Assembly (NCBI GenBank): GCA_022793375.1
Contig: JAAWCS010000035.1
Span: forward strand, 1-62,459
Direction: 5' to 3'
Source: Lachnospiraceae bacterium
GTDB lineage: Bacteria > Bacillota > Clostridia > Lachnospirales > Lachnospiraceae
Length of the DNA stretch: 62,459 nt
The notes beneath the pieces were generated by a model that made no database searches, was not told the DNA's origin, and saw only the letters and a program-made list of their open reading frames with translations. Both the position numbers and the translations under genes were made by a program. Within the stretch, counting starts at the first letter, position 1, and each line of letters opens with the position of its first letter. Positions 7,406 to 16,881 of the stretch are shown in pieces.

Positions 7406-10051
7406 TTACTGCCAGCGGTTCTTTAGCGTATTCTGAAGCCGGTACAGCGTATTCAGCGCATCGATCGGCGTCATGGCCGACAGCTCCAGCTCCTGCAGTT
7501 CCTTGAGAATATCGTCTTCCTTTACGGTGTCGAAGAGCGTCATCTGCTTTAAATCCACCTCGTCAAGCCTGGGGACCTTCTTTTTGGCCGGAAGCCCGGC
7601 CTGGGCAATCTCCCGCGAGCGCACCGTGATATCGGCATCGGAAAGTTCTTCGGCCAGCTCCTTGGCACGGGCGATTACCGTCTCCGGCACGCCGGCCAGT
7701 TTTGCCACCTGGATGCCGTAGCTGCGGTCGGCCCCGCCTTTGATGATCTTGCGCAGGAATACGATCTCGTCGCCCAGCTCCTTGACGGCGATGCAGTAGT
7801 TGTTGACGCCGCCGATCGTTCCTTCAAGCTCGGTCAGTTCGTGGTAATGGGTCGCAAACAGCGTCTTGGCGCCTAAGGTTTTGGGATTGCTGATATATTC
7901 CACTACGGCCCAGGCAATGCTCAGGCCGTCAAAGGTGCTGGTGCCGCGGCCGATTTCGTCGAGGATCAGCAGGCTGTTTTTGGTCGCGTTGCGCAAAATG
8001 CCGGCCACCTCGGTCATCTCGACCATGAAAGTGCTCTGGCCGCTGGCTAAGTCGTCCGACGCGCCGACGCGGGTAAAAATGCGGTCGCAGATGCCGATAT
8101 TCGCGCTGTCGGCCGGCACAAACGAACCGATCTGCGCCATCAGCGTAATCAGGGCCACCTGACGCATATAGGTCGATTTTCCGGCCATATTGGGACCGGT
8201 AATCACCGAAATACGGTTGTTGTGGTTGTCCAGGTATGTATCGTTGGCGATAAACAGCGCGTCGCGCATCATCTTTTCGACGACCGGATGGCGGCCGCCC
8301 TTGATGTCGATGATCCCCTTTTCGTTTATGGATGGACGGACAAAACGGTTTTGCTCGGCGACCACGGCCAGCGAGGCCAGGACATCCAGCCAGGCAATCG
8401 CCGTGGCGCTCTTCTGAATGCGCACAACCTGCGAAGCCAGCCGGTCGCGCAGATCGCAAAACAGGTTGTATTCGAGGGCAAACAGCTTTTCCTCGGCGCC
8501 CAGGATTACCTCCTCCAATTCCTTGAGTTTGGGCGTCGTAAAGCGCTCGGCATTGGTCAGCGTCTGCTTGCGGATATAGTAATCCGGCACCTGGTCTTTA
8601 AAGGAATTGGTGACCTCAAAGTAGTAGCCGAATACCTTATTGTACTTGATGCGCAGGTTCTTGATGCCGGTTGCTTCGCGCTCCGTTTCCTCCAGTTCGG
8701 CCAGCCAGCTTTTTCCGTCGGTCTTGGCATGGCGCAGACGGTCGACCTCCTCATGGTAGCCGTCGCGGATCATCCCGCCCTCTTTGACCGCCGTCGGCGG
8801 CTCGTCCACCAACGCCGAAGCGGTTAAGGCCGCCAGGTCCTCCAGACAGTCCAAGTCATCGTGAAGCTTCTTTAAAATACCGGAGCCAAACTCCCTAAGC
8901 TGGCGCTTGATATGGGGCAGCATCTCGATGGAACGCCCAAAGGCCAGCAGATCCCGGGGATTGGCGCTCTGATAGGTGATTCGGCTGATTAACCGTTCGA
9001 GATCGTAGATCGGATTCAGATATTCCCGCAGTTCCTCCCGGACAATATAGTGCTGATTGAGCGCTTCAATGGCGTCGTGGCGGGCCTGAATCTCTTTTTT
9101 TTCCAATAACGGCTGCACGATAAAACTGCGCAGCATACGCGCGCCCATGGCGGTACAAGTCTTGTCGAGCACCCACAGCAGCGAACCGCGCTTGTTTTTT
9201 TCCCGCAGTGTTTCGGTCAGTTCCAGATTGCGGCGGGTCGAAGTATCCAGCACCATGTATCCGCCGGTGCGGTATGTCCGGATCTGCGACAAATGCGCCA
9301 GAGACGTTTTCTGCGTCTCGGTCAGATACTGCATCAATGCGCCGGAGGCAATCTGTCCGGTCGCAAAATCCGCCAGTCCCAGGCCTTCAGGGCCCGATAC
9401 ATGAAAATGATCCCGCAGGCTCTGCAGGCAGCGGTCCTCCTGAAAATACCGCGCATCCAGTGTGGAAACCACCGTATGGATCCGCGCCTTTAAATCTTCC
9501 AGATCGAGACCGCTCATATAAAAAGCGTCGTTGCACAAGATCTCGGCCGGCGTAAACTTCATGATTTCGTCCTGCAGCATACGCAGGGATTCCACCTCGG
9601 TCACTAAAAAAGCGCCGGTCGTTACGTCCGCCGTTGCGATGCCGAAAGCCCGCTCCAGCATGACGATCGACATAATGTAGTTGTTGCGGGTTTCATCGAG
9701 CACCTGTCCGCTGAGAATTGTGCCGGGAGTCACGACCCGGATTACTTCCCGTTTTACCAGGCCCTTGGAAAATTTAGGGTCCTCCATCTGCTCGGCGATC
9801 GCTACTTTGTAGCCCTTCTGCACCAGGCGGTTTAAATAACCGTCCACGGCATGATGGGGAACGCCGCACATCGGCGCCCTTTCCTCCAGGCCGCAGTCTT
9901 TACCGGTCAGCGTCAGCTCCAGCTCGCGGGAAACGGTCTGCGCGTCCTCAAAAAACATCTCATAAAAATCGCCCAGGCGATAAAACAGGATACAGTCCGG
10001 ATATTGTCTCTTTGTCTCCAGGTAATGCTGCATCATTGGTGAAAGAGCCAC
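7406..10051 (-). CDS. mutS: DNA mismatch recognition ATPase MutS
   Basis: 881 residues. It begins ALSPMMQHYLETK and carries the mismatch-reading Phe-x-Glu motif in DFYEMFFEDA, Walker A GPNMAGKSTYMRQ, Walker B LLILDEIGRGTSTFDG and the ATHYHEL switch. It binds mispairs and recruits MutL, encoded directly downstream. The GTG at 10051 is chosen because GAGG lies 8 bp upstream; the next ATG would be 23 bp from that site. The start fits the conserved MutS N-terminus. Confidence 0.97.
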   Translation of the reverse strand: MALSPMMQHYLETKRQYPDCILFYRLGDFYEMFFEDAQTVSRELELTLTGKDCGLEERAPMCGVPHHAVDGYLNRLVQKGYKVAIAEQMEDPKFSKGLVKREVIRVVTPGTILSGQVLDETRNNYIMSIVMLERAFGIATADVTTGAFLVTEVESLRMLQDEIMKFTPAEILCNDAFYMSGLDLEDLKARIHTVVSTLDARYFQEDRCLQSLRDHFHVSGPEGLGLADFATGQIASGALMQYLTETQKTSLAHLSQIRTYRTGGYMVLDTSTRRNLELTETLREKNKRGSLLWVLDKTCTAMGARMLRSFIVQPLLEKKEIQARHDAIEALNQHYIVREELREYLNPIYDLERLISRITYQSANPRDLLAFGRSIEMLPHIKRQLREFGSGILKKLHDDLDCLEDLAALTASALVDEPPTAVKEGGMIRDGYHEEVDRLRHAKTDGKSWLAELEETEREATGIKNLRIKYNKVFGYYFEVTNSFKDQVPDYYIRKQTLTNAERFTTPKLKELEEVILGAEEKLFALEYNLFCDLRDRLASQVVRIQKSATAIAWLDVLASLAVVAEQNRFVRPSINEKGIIDIKGGRHPVVEKMMRDALFIANDTYLDNHNNRISVITGPNMAGKSTYMRQVALITLMAQIGSFVPADSANIGICDRIFTRVGASDDLASGQSTFMVEMTEVAGILRNATKNSLLILDEIGRGTSTFDGLSIAWAVVEYISNPKTLGAKTLFATHYHELTELEGTIGGVNNYCIAVKELGDEIVFLRKIIKGGADRSYGIQVAKLAGVPETVIARAKELAEELSDADITVRSREIAQAGLPAKKKVPRLDEVDLKQMTLFDTVKEDDILKELQELELSAMTPIDALNTLYRLQNTLKNRWQ

Positions 10052-10082
10052 ATCGATTTCCTCTCTTTATGTAAAAGATATA

Positions 10083-11117
10083 TCAGTTCTGTTCGCCGGT
10101 ATAATAAGCAAACTTGATAAAATACGGTAAATCTCTGAAAAATTCCGACAGCGTCCGCCGTCCCTTGGAGGCCGGGTCATTGATCGTAAAATCGGCTGTT
10201 TTCAGCTGGGAAGCAGAAGTGATCTCCTTCTCGCCGGGGTCATAGCCGGTAACCAGTACCCAGTGCTGGCTGCCGGATTTGGTCCTCGCTCCGATAAGAA
10301 CCGGGATACCCTGGTGCAGTTTTTGATATATTTTGAACAAATAGTCTGAGCCGTAATCCTGGAAATAGTTTTCCGGCCAGTACAGGTCCCCCTGATTGGA
10401 ATATGTCAGATTGGCCCACATAACGTCCGGCGTTACCTGCGTACCGGTTAAGTAGGATTCGCACATCGCAAAACAGGTGGTCGTACAGCCGGCCTGCGCG
10501 ATCGTATAGCGGGACTCGCCCAGCTTTAAGTCCTCCCAGGGCCCCTCGGACTGCACATAGCGCACGATATCCAGAGAAACCGCATGCCCGGTATATTCCA
10601 TAAAGGAGACGTAATCCGCACTGCAGTAGCCATGAATTTCGGCCCCGGTTTCGGCATCCGTGCCGGTAACCGGATAAAACCCATAGCGGGCCGGTCCTGT
10701 TACCGTCACCTGCTGCCCGCCGGAAAATTTCCCGATCACCGTACCGCGGGCATAACAAAAACGGCGTACATTCAGGCTGTCAAAGGCGACAATCCATGCC
10801 GCTCTGGGTTCCTCTCCCATGGTCAGCCATTCCTTGACCGTGGGCGTCTGCTCTTCGGTGGAAACGGCGCTTTCTGAGACCGAAGCCGTGGTCTCGCCGG
10901 CTTCGGCGCCCTCGGAGACTTCGACCGCTTCTGAGGACGGGACGGTTTCCGAATCCGCCGTCGTCTCGCCCGCCGCCGTCTCGTTTGCCGCAGAGGCGCA
11001 CCCCGACAAAAGGCCGCACAGCAGACACAGCAGCAGCAGATAAGAAATCCGGCGCAGGCGCCCGCCGCCGTAGTTGGAATTTCGGTTTGTGAACCCTCTC
11101 TTTTGTGCTGTATTCAT
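10083..11117 (-). CDS. Lipoprotein with SH3-like and C39-like peptidase domains
   Basis: 344 residues. A signal peptide ends in a lipobox (LLSGC, about residues 37-41), followed by a Ser/Thr/Glu/Ala-rich linker (to ~90), an SH3-like segment (SLNVRRFCYARGTVIGKF, GGQQVTVTG) and a C39-like cysteine-peptidase fold: catalytic Cys in QAGCTTT, His in HWVLVTGY and Asn/Asp in INDPAS. It is probably a membrane-anchored extracytoplasmic peptidase or peptidoglycan-associated protein; the substrate is unknown. It lies 1 bp downstream of miaB and 31 bp upstream of mutS, an odd place for a surface protein. Confidence 0.85.
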   Translation of the reverse strand: MNTAQKRGFTNRNSNYGGGRLRRISYLLLLCLLCGLLSGCASAANETAAGETTADSETVPSSEAVEVSEGAEAGETTASVSESAVSTEEQTPTVKEWLTMGEEPRAAWIVAFDSLNVRRFCYARGTVIGKFSGGQQVTVTGPARYGFYPVTGTDAETGAEIHGYCSADYVSFMEYTGHAVSLDIVRYVQSEGPWEDLKLGESRYTIAQAGCTTTCFAMCESYLTGTQVTPDVMWANLTYSNQGDLYWPENYFQDYGSDYLFKIYQKLHQGIPVLIGARTKSGSQHWVLVTGYDPGEKEITSASQLKTADFTINDPASKGRRTLSEFFRDLPYFIKFAYYTGEQN

Positions 11118-11118
11118 C

Positions 11119-12588
11119 TTATTGTTCTTCCATTCTTCCCATATAGTAAAATCCCCGCGGCTCTAACAGCCGCACCGGCACGATCCGTCCCACCAGGTCG
11201 GAGGGTCCCGGAAAATGTACCATAATATTATTGCTGAGACGGCCGGTCACGAATCCTTCCTGCTGATTGTTCGTCTCCTCTACCAGCGCCTCCATCACCC
11301 GGCCGGTATCCCGCCCGCAGCATTCACGGGAAATCTGCTGAATCAGCGCAAGCAGCCGGTCAAACCGATCCTGGGCCACCTCTTTGGGAACCTGATCTTC
11401 CATTGCCGCCGCCGGCGTGCCGGTCCGCTTTGAATAGAGGAAGGTAAACGCGCTCTCATAGCGCACCTTTTGCACGACCTTCAGCGTTTCCTTAAAGTCC
11501 TCCTCCGTCTCGCCGGGAAAACCGACAATAATATCCGTTGTCAGAGAGATATCCGGTATGTTCCGGCGGATTTTTTCCGCCAGCGCCAGATACTGTTCCT
11601 GATCGTAACGGCGATTCATACATTTTAAAATGCGCGAACTGCCGGACTGCAGCGGCAGATGGAGATGACGGCAGATTTTTTGCGATCGTCTCATGGTTTC
11701 GATCAGTTCGTCAGATAAATCCTTAGGATGCGAGGTCATAAATCGGATCCGTTTGATCTTGTCAATCTGTTCCACCTGCCGCAAAAGCGCCGCAAAGGAA
11801 ATCGGTTCCGAGAGCGTCTTTCCGTAGGAATTGACATTTTGTCCTAACAGCATGATTTCCACTACGCCGTCGTCGGCCAGCGCGCGGATCTCGTCCAGGA
11901 TTTCCTCCGGCCGGCGGCTGCGCTCCCGCCCTCTTACATACGGTACGATGCAGTAGCTGCAAAAATTGTTGCAGCCGTACATGATATTGACGCCGGATTT
12001 GTAGGGATACTTGCGCGTTACCGGCAGCGCTTCGACGATCCGCGTATTCTCTTTCTCAATATCAAAGACCGCCGTTTCGCCGGAAAACCTGGCATACAAA
12101 AGCTCCGCCAGTTTGTAGATATTGTGGGTGCCAAAGACAAGATCCACAAAACGATAACTTTCCTTCAATTTTTGAATTACCGTTTCCTCCTGCATCATGC
12201 AGCCGCACAGCCCGATCAGCATGGCCGGATTCTTTTTTTTCAGACTGTGGACATAGCCTAAACGGCCGTATACGCGCTGATTTGCGTTGTCGCGCACCGT
12301 GCAGGTATTGTAAAGAACCAGATCCGCTTCCTCGTGATCCTGGGAGACAAAACCGATCCGCGCAAGAATTCCCGCGAGTTTTTCGGAATCGCGGGCGTTC
12401 ATCTGGCAGCCGAAGGTCTGGATACAAAAGCATGGGCGGCGTCCGTTTTTTTGTTCAAACGCCTGAACCCATTCCCGGCATTTTGCCATATAGTAATACT
12501 GGCGGACGGGTTCTTCGGCGGGAGGTTCTGCATGGATATTTATTTTATCCAAATCCATTTTATGGGAAAGGTTTTCTTCCATATACAT
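11119..12588 (-). CDS. miaB: tRNA methylthiotransferase MiaB
   Basis: About 489 residues. The N-terminal UPF0004 domain holds the auxiliary cluster cysteines (TFGCQMN, NTCTVRDNA, CGCMMQ). The radical-SAM core has CNNFCSYC, and a TRAM domain closes the protein. It adds a methylthio group to i6A37 of tRNAs reading UNN codons. In-frame TTG (12621), ATG (12588) and ATG (12582) are possible starts; none has a strong Shine-Dalgarno, so the start is uncertain within 13 codons. A promoter is seen at 12709-12737. It is the first gene of the miaB-lipoprotein-mutS-mutL run. Confidence 0.95.
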   Translation of the reverse strand: MYMEENLSHKMDLDKINIHAEPPAEEPVRQYYYMAKCREWVQAFEQKNGRRPCFCIQTFGCQMNARDSEKLAGILARIGFVSQDHEEADLVLYNTCTVRDNANQRVYGRLGYVHSLKKKNPAMLIGLCGCMMQEETVIQKLKESYRFVDLVFGTHNIYKLAELLYARFSGETAVFDIEKENTRIVEALPVTRKYPYKSGVNIMYGCNNFCSYCIVPYVRGRERSRRPEEILDEIRALADDGVVEIMLLGQNVNSYGKTLSEPISFAALLRQVEQIDKIKRIRFMTSHPKDLSDELIETMRRSQKICRHLHLPLQSGSSRILKCMNRRYDQEQYLALAEKIRRNIPDISLTTDIIVGFPGETEEDFKETLKVVQKVRYESAFTFLYSKRTGTPAAAMEDQVPKEVAQDRFDRLLALIQQISRECCGRDTGRVMEALVEETNNQQEGFVTGRLSNNIMVHFPGPSDLVGRIVPVRLLEPRGFYYMGRMEEQ

Positions 12589-12708
12589 TTTCTCTTGAAT
12601 TTCTTCCCTTTCTAAATACAATATACAGAAAGAAGCGGGTTTTTTACCGTATAGCTTTATGACTCAGGCGGGGCGCCCGTCATCCTCATTTCTTCTTTTC
12701 AGTTTCAT

Positions 12709-12737
12709 ATTATAGCATAGCAAAAAAAGATTTGCAA
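12709..12737 (-). promoter_or_regulatory. Promoter for the miaB-mutS-mutL transcript
   Basis: On the minus strand TTGCAA (12732-12737), a 17-bp spacer and TATAAT (12709-12714) form a good sigma-A promoter about 120 bp before miaB, inside the gap after the ynzC-like gene. Confidence 0.75.
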
Positions 12738-12750
12738 ACAATATTCCCTT

Positions 12751-12990
12751 TCAGCCGACGCCGTCCGTCCCTTTTGCCCGGCGTTTTTTTCCGACATCCT
12801 TCAAATGCGTAATGCTTCCGTCCTTTTCCCGGATATCGATCTGATCCAGATTGCCGCGCAGATTGGCCCGGATAGCCTTTATATACATGCTCCGCAAATT
12901 TGCCTGCTCGGCGGCTTCCTCGCTTGTTAAGCCGACGCTCTTTGATTTATGATACAATTCATTGATTCGTTCAATATCTTTCTCCGTCAT
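12751..12990 (-). CDS. DUF896 protein, YnzC-like
   Basis: 79 residues, about the length of Bacillus YnzC. It has the DUF896 pattern: N-terminal helix ERINELYHKSK, the GLTSEEAAEQANLR turn and YIKAIRANLRGNLD. These small helical-hairpin proteins sit near SOS genes in Bacillus, but their function is not settled. GGGGAG lies 9 bp before the ATG. It follows the patatin-like gene by 18 bp and is probably the last gene of the 17-13 kb run. Confidence 0.88.
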   Translation of the reverse strand: MTEKDIERINELYHKSKSVGLTSEEAAEQANLRSMYIKAIRANLRGNLDQIDIREKDGSITHLKDVGKKRRAKGTDGVG

Positions 12991-13008
12991 CCCTGTTTTC
13001 TCCCCTTC

Positions 13009-13869
13009 TCACGTTTCTTCGATAAAACGCCGGATTTCCTCCCAGCGGGCCTTAGCCATATAATAGCCATGCCGGTAAAAGGCGTTCAGCCGGTCTTTGT
13101 TGTTTTCCGCCCGGCGAATCGGCGGCAGGGACGGACGAAGGACCAGCACGCGGCCCGTCTGCTCCCGTTCCTGCTGCTCCAGATACGCCATCAGTCGGTT
13201 GTAGGCGATATGGCGCTCAGCCAGGGTCCTGCGCAGATTCGGATACCGCCGCAGGGCCACCCGGTAGATGCACTGGGAGCGGGCCGAATACTTTTTGCGG
13301 TAGCCAGGATTGCGGGTGAGAATCACAATGTTTTTCTTATGGCCGTTTCGCATGGCATGAAACAAAGGCACCGCATCCGCCACGCCGCCGTCGCAGTAAG
13401 GAATCCCGTCCACCTCGACGATCTTCGTCAGCACCGGCAGACTGCTCGAAGCGCGCACCAGTTTTAAAAGGCGCTCGCGGTCCTTTCGTTCATCCATGTA
13501 TTCGGCTTTTCCGGTCAGACAATTTGTCAAAACGATGTCGCATTCAATCGACGAGCCAAAATACGTCTCAAAATCAAACGGATATGTCCGGCGCGGAAAT
13601 TCGTCGAATACCATATCCATATCAAACAGCGTGCGGTTGCGCAGCGTTTTTTTCACGCTGACATAGCGCTCGGAACGCTCTTTGGGGATCATACAGTCCC
13701 GGGTGCGGCCGATCTGCCTTGAAACATAATCGATCGCGTTGCACGCGCCGGCCGAAGCCCCCGCCACATACGGCAGGTATAAATCGTGCTCCATAAAATA
13801 ATCCAGCACGCCCGACGTGAACACGCCGCGGCGCGCGCCGCCTTCTAAAATCAATCCCGTTTTCGTCAT
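13009..13869 (-). CDS. Patatin-like phospholipase
   Basis: 286 residues. The oxyanion-hole motif is GGARRG (10-15), the nucleophile elbow GASAG (37-41, Ser39) and the catalytic Asp is in DGG (Asp160), so the Ser-Asp dyad is complete. It resembles the RssA/YjjU branch of bacterial patatins, predicted cytoplasmic lipid acyl hydrolases. No signal peptide is seen. GGAG lies 6 bp before the ATG. The substrate is unknown. Confidence 0.9.
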   Translation of the reverse strand: MTKTGLILEGGARRGVFTSGVLDYFMEHDLYLPYVAGASAGACNAIDYVSRQIGRTRDCMIPKERSERYVSVKKTLRNRTLFDMDMVFDEFPRRTYPFDFETYFGSSIECDIVLTNCLTGKAEYMDERKDRERLLKLVRASSSLPVLTKIVEVDGIPYCDGGVADAVPLFHAMRNGHKKNIVILTRNPGYRKKYSARSQCIYRVALRRYPNLRRTLAERHIAYNRLMAYLEQQEREQTGRVLVLRPSLPPIRRAENNKDRLNAFYRHGYYMAKARWEEIRRFIEET

Positions 13870-13898
13870 TTTATTCTCCTATCTGGCTGTCTCTGTCC

Positions 13899-15557
13899 TC
13901 ACGTCATACGCGGCCGCGCATAGCGGCCGACAATCGTTTCCGCCATCTTCAGGCCGTCCACGGCCGCCGATGTGATGCCTCCGGCATAGCCGGCTCCTTC
14001 TCCGCAGGGAAAAAGTCCCCGGATCTCCGACTCCATCTGCGCGCTTCGCAGAATCTTGACCGGCGAGGATGTGCGGCTCTCAACCCCCGATAAAACGGCG
14101 TCCTCGCGGTCAAACCCCCGAATCTGCGCCGCAAAGCTTTGAATACCCTCTGCGATCGCCTCCTCCAGGCAAAGCGGCAGAATGCCCCTAACCTGTCCGA
14201 GCGCATAGTTTCCCCGCATATCGGGAATCACCTCGCCAAATCCGGTGCTCGGCCGGCGGCAGCGGTAATCCCCAAACAGCTGTACAGGAATTTGCCCCTG
14301 CGCCTTGAGGTAGGCATTGCGTTCTAAGTGGCGCTGAAACTCCATGCCGGAAAGCGTCTGCGCAAGCCTTTTCACAGGCCCGCCGTCTTTGGCGGCCGCG
14401 GCCTGAAATTCCCGGTTCCAGCCAATAAAATCCTCCGGCTGTATGGTCACAATAATGGCGCTGTTTGCGTTGCGCCCGTCGCGGGCCTGGTTGCTCATCC
14501 CGTTGACCGCCAGGCCGCCTTGCTCCGAGGAGGCGTTGACCACCATACCGCCCGGACACATACAAAAAGAATAGACGCCGCGCCCGGCGGCGGTTTTGGC
14601 CGTCACCTTATAAGGCGCGGGCATCAGGCGGCGGCCGTTTGGCCCGTACTGGCTCTCCTGGATCATCGACTGCGGGTGTTCGATGCGAAAGCCGACGGCA
14701 AACGGCTTGGCCGCCATCGGGATTCCCCGCTCATACAGCATCTCAAACGTATCCCGGGCGCTGTGTCCGATCGCCAGGACACAGACCGAAGTCTCCGTGC
14801 GATGAGAACACCCGTCTTTCTGCCAGTGAACGGCACACAGGCGGTTCTCCCTAATCTCCAAATCCGTCACCCGGCTTGCAAAGGAAATGCGCCCTCCGGC
14901 CGCGAGGATTTTTTCCCGCAGGGTGCGAACCAGCCGGCACAGGCTGTCGGTGCCGATATGCGGCTTGCTGTCGTAGAGAATCTCCGGATCGGCCCCGCAT
15001 TCCACAAACAGTTTCAAAACCTCGCGAATGCGGCCGGAGGGGTCCTTTACCATGGTATTTAATTTGCCGTCGGAAAAAGTCCCGGCCCCGCCCTCGCCAA
15101 ACTGAACGTTGCATTCTGCGTTCAGCGGGCCGCCGTTCCAAAACGCTTCCACCTCCCGGCAGCGCTGCTCTACGGCCAGCCCCCGTTCCAATAGAAGCGG
15201 CCGGTATCCGTGAACCGCCAGCTCATACGCCGCTAAAAGTCCGGCCGGGCCGGCTCCGATTACCACCGGCGCCCGGGCTAACGGCTGTGTCCCACAGGCC
15301 GGGAACGAATATATTTCTTCCGGCGCGGCGGTGACGCCTTTGCGGCCGCGGCCCTTCAACAGATTCCGTTCCCGGGACACTTCTACGTCCAGGCAGTAGA
15401 CGTAAAAAAGCTCCGGCTTTTTCCGGGCGTCCAGCGACCGCTTCCGTATATGTACCGCCCGGATTTCCGACAGCGGCAGTCCCAAAAAATCCGCGGCCAG
15501 CTGCTTGGGAGAACGCGTATCTTCTATTTTACATTTACACTGCTGAATGCGTATCAT
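13899..15557 (-). CDS. Uncharacterised FAD-dependent oxidoreductase, COG2509 type
   Basis: 552 residues. A ~90-residue N-terminal domain precedes a dinucleotide-binding motif (PVVIGAGPAGLLAAYEL) with LLERG and the glycine/asparagine-rich stretch NVQFGEGGAGTFSDGKLNT typical of the COG2509 group. The C-terminal part has the second FAD contact FPCGEGAGYAGGITSAAVDG. The reaction is not known. Its ATG overlaps the stop of the preceding flavoprotein gene (ATGA, 15554-15557), so the two are translationally coupled and likely act together. Confidence 0.88.
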   Translation of the reverse strand: MIRIQQCKCKIEDTRSPKQLAADFLGLPLSEIRAVHIRKRSLDARKKPELFYVYCLDVEVSRERNLLKGRGRKGVTAAPEEIYSFPACGTQPLARAPVVIGAGPAGLLAAYELAVHGYRPLLLERGLAVEQRCREVEAFWNGGPLNAECNVQFGEGGAGTFSDGKLNTMVKDPSGRIREVLKLFVECGADPEILYDSKPHIGTDSLCRLVRTLREKILAAGGRISFASRVTDLEIRENRLCAVHWQKDGCSHRTETSVCVLAIGHSARDTFEMLYERGIPMAAKPFAVGFRIEHPQSMIQESQYGPNGRRLMPAPYKVTAKTAAGRGVYSFCMCPGGMVVNASSEQGGLAVNGMSNQARDGRNANSAIIVTIQPEDFIGWNREFQAAAAKDGGPVKRLAQTLSGMEFQRHLERNAYLKAQGQIPVQLFGDYRCRRPSTGFGEVIPDMRGNYALGQVRGILPLCLEEAIAEGIQSFAAQIRGFDREDAVLSGVESRTSSPVKILRSAQMESEIRGLFPCGEGAGYAGGITSAAVDGLKMAETIVGRYARPRMT

Positions 15558-16795
15558 GGCAGATTCCTTCCTCGATGGGCCGCCGCAGCCGCCGCAGCCA
15601 TCGCGCTGGCCCAGGCCCAGTGCAGGTTATAGCCGCCGCAAAGGCCGTCCACGTCCAAAAGCTCTCCGCACAGGTAGAGCCCGGGCCTTTTCTTTGATTC
15701 CATGGTATCGGGGTTTATTTCCCGCAGATCAACGCCGCCGGCGCTTACCTGCGCTCTCTCAAAGCCAAAATAACCGCTCATCGGCACCCGAAAGTCCCTT
15801 GTCATGGCCTGCAGGGCGGCCATCGCGGCCGGCTCCTGTTTCCAGACCGGCACAAGCGGCGGCATTCCCGCTTCCTTAATCAGCTGCAGCCATAGTTTTT
15901 TATGAAAGAGACCGATTCCCCACTCCGCCAGTTCTTTATACCCCAGCTGCCGCCGGCGGCGGGCAAAAAAAGAAGCGGCCTGGCCGGAGGTCATTTCCGG
16001 AAGAAAATTCAGACGCAGTTCCACCCGTTTTTTCTGCAAAAAAGCTTCTACGGCCCGGTGGCTTAACTGGAACACTACGATGCCGGACAAGCCGCCCTCC
16101 ACGAACTGGACCTCTCCCACATCCTTGCCGGCCAAACGCCCGTTTATGTATAGAGATACGCCCGCGTGCGCCCGCAGGCCGGCCAGCCCTTTCAGCCGCC
16201 TGGCTTCTGCCTTGAGCGCCGTCAGGGCCGGAAAGGGCCTTCGGATGCTGTGGCCCAGGCCCTTGGCCAGCACATAGCCGCTGCCATCCGAACCGGTAGC
16301 CGGCGCGGCCTGGCCGCCGCAGGCTAAAATCAGGGAATTGCAAAAAAAGCGTCCCTCGTTTGAATCGATAGAAAAGCCGGAGGACACCGGCGTCACGGCG
16401 TTAACCTGCGTATTGCAGCAAATCTCCACGCTGCGGTGGCCGCACTCCGACAGCAGACAGGAAAGGACCGCGGCCGCCTGGCCGGAGGCCGGATAATAGT
16501 ACCCGTCCTTCTGCACCGGCGACACGCCGATGTTCTCAAAAAAAGCAAGGATTTTTTCGGTCGGATAATGCAGCAGGACAGTCTCCACCGCAGCCGGACA
16601 GCCGGAAAAATAGCGGTCGGCGGACAGGACGGCATTCGTATAATTGCAGCGGCCGTTTCCTGTCGACAGAAGTTTTTTCCCGACCCGTTCCCCGTGCTCA
16701 AGAACCACGACCTGCGCCCCGGCCTTAGCCGCCGTGACGGCCGCCGCCAGGCCGGCCGCGCCGCCGCCTATAATGCAAACTTTCCTGTTCGGCAT
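15554..16795 (-). CDS. BaiN/HI0933-family flavoprotein
   Basis: 413 residues. Rossmann motif IIGGGAAGLAAAVTAAKAG, the family signature GKKLLSTGNGRCNYTN and the C-terminal LYLCGELLDVDGLCGGYNLHWAWASA place it in the YhiN/HI0933 group. One member, BaiN, reduces bile-acid double bonds, but most members have no assigned substrate. The ATG at 16795 is backed by GGAGG 9 bp upstream; the longer reading has no such site. It is coupled to the COG2509 flavoprotein by a 4-bp overlap. Confidence 0.88.
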   Translation of the reverse strand: MPNRKVCIIGGGAAGLAAAVTAAKAGAQVVVLEHGERVGKKLLSTGNGRCNYTNAVLSADRYFSGCPAAVETVLLHYPTEKILAFFENIGVSPVQKDGYYYPASGQAAAVLSCLLSECGHRSVEICCNTQVNAVTPVSSGFSIDSNEGRFFCNSLILACGGQAAPATGSDGSGYVLAKGLGHSIRRPFPALTALKAEARRLKGLAGLRAHAGVSLYINGRLAGKDVGEVQFVEGGLSGIVVFQLSHRAVEAFLQKKRVELRLNFLPEMTSGQAASFFARRRRQLGYKELAEWGIGLFHKKLWLQLIKEAGMPPLVPVWKQEPAAMAALQAMTRDFRVPMSGYFGFERAQVSAGGVDLREINPDTMESKKRPGLYLCGELLDVDGLCGGYNLHWAWASAMAAAAAAAHRGRNLP

Positions 16796-16881
16796 CGCCC
16801 TGTCCCTCCTTTGTCTTGTCAAGCCCGCCGCTTTTGTCTTATGCGACCATTTTAGCACAAATTGCGCCGGGAATCCAGCTT

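Noticed and set aside
13928..16800. Several long plus-strand readings opposite the two flavoprotein genes
   Set aside because: They are GC-driven antisense shadows; the minus-strand genes have full domain signatures.
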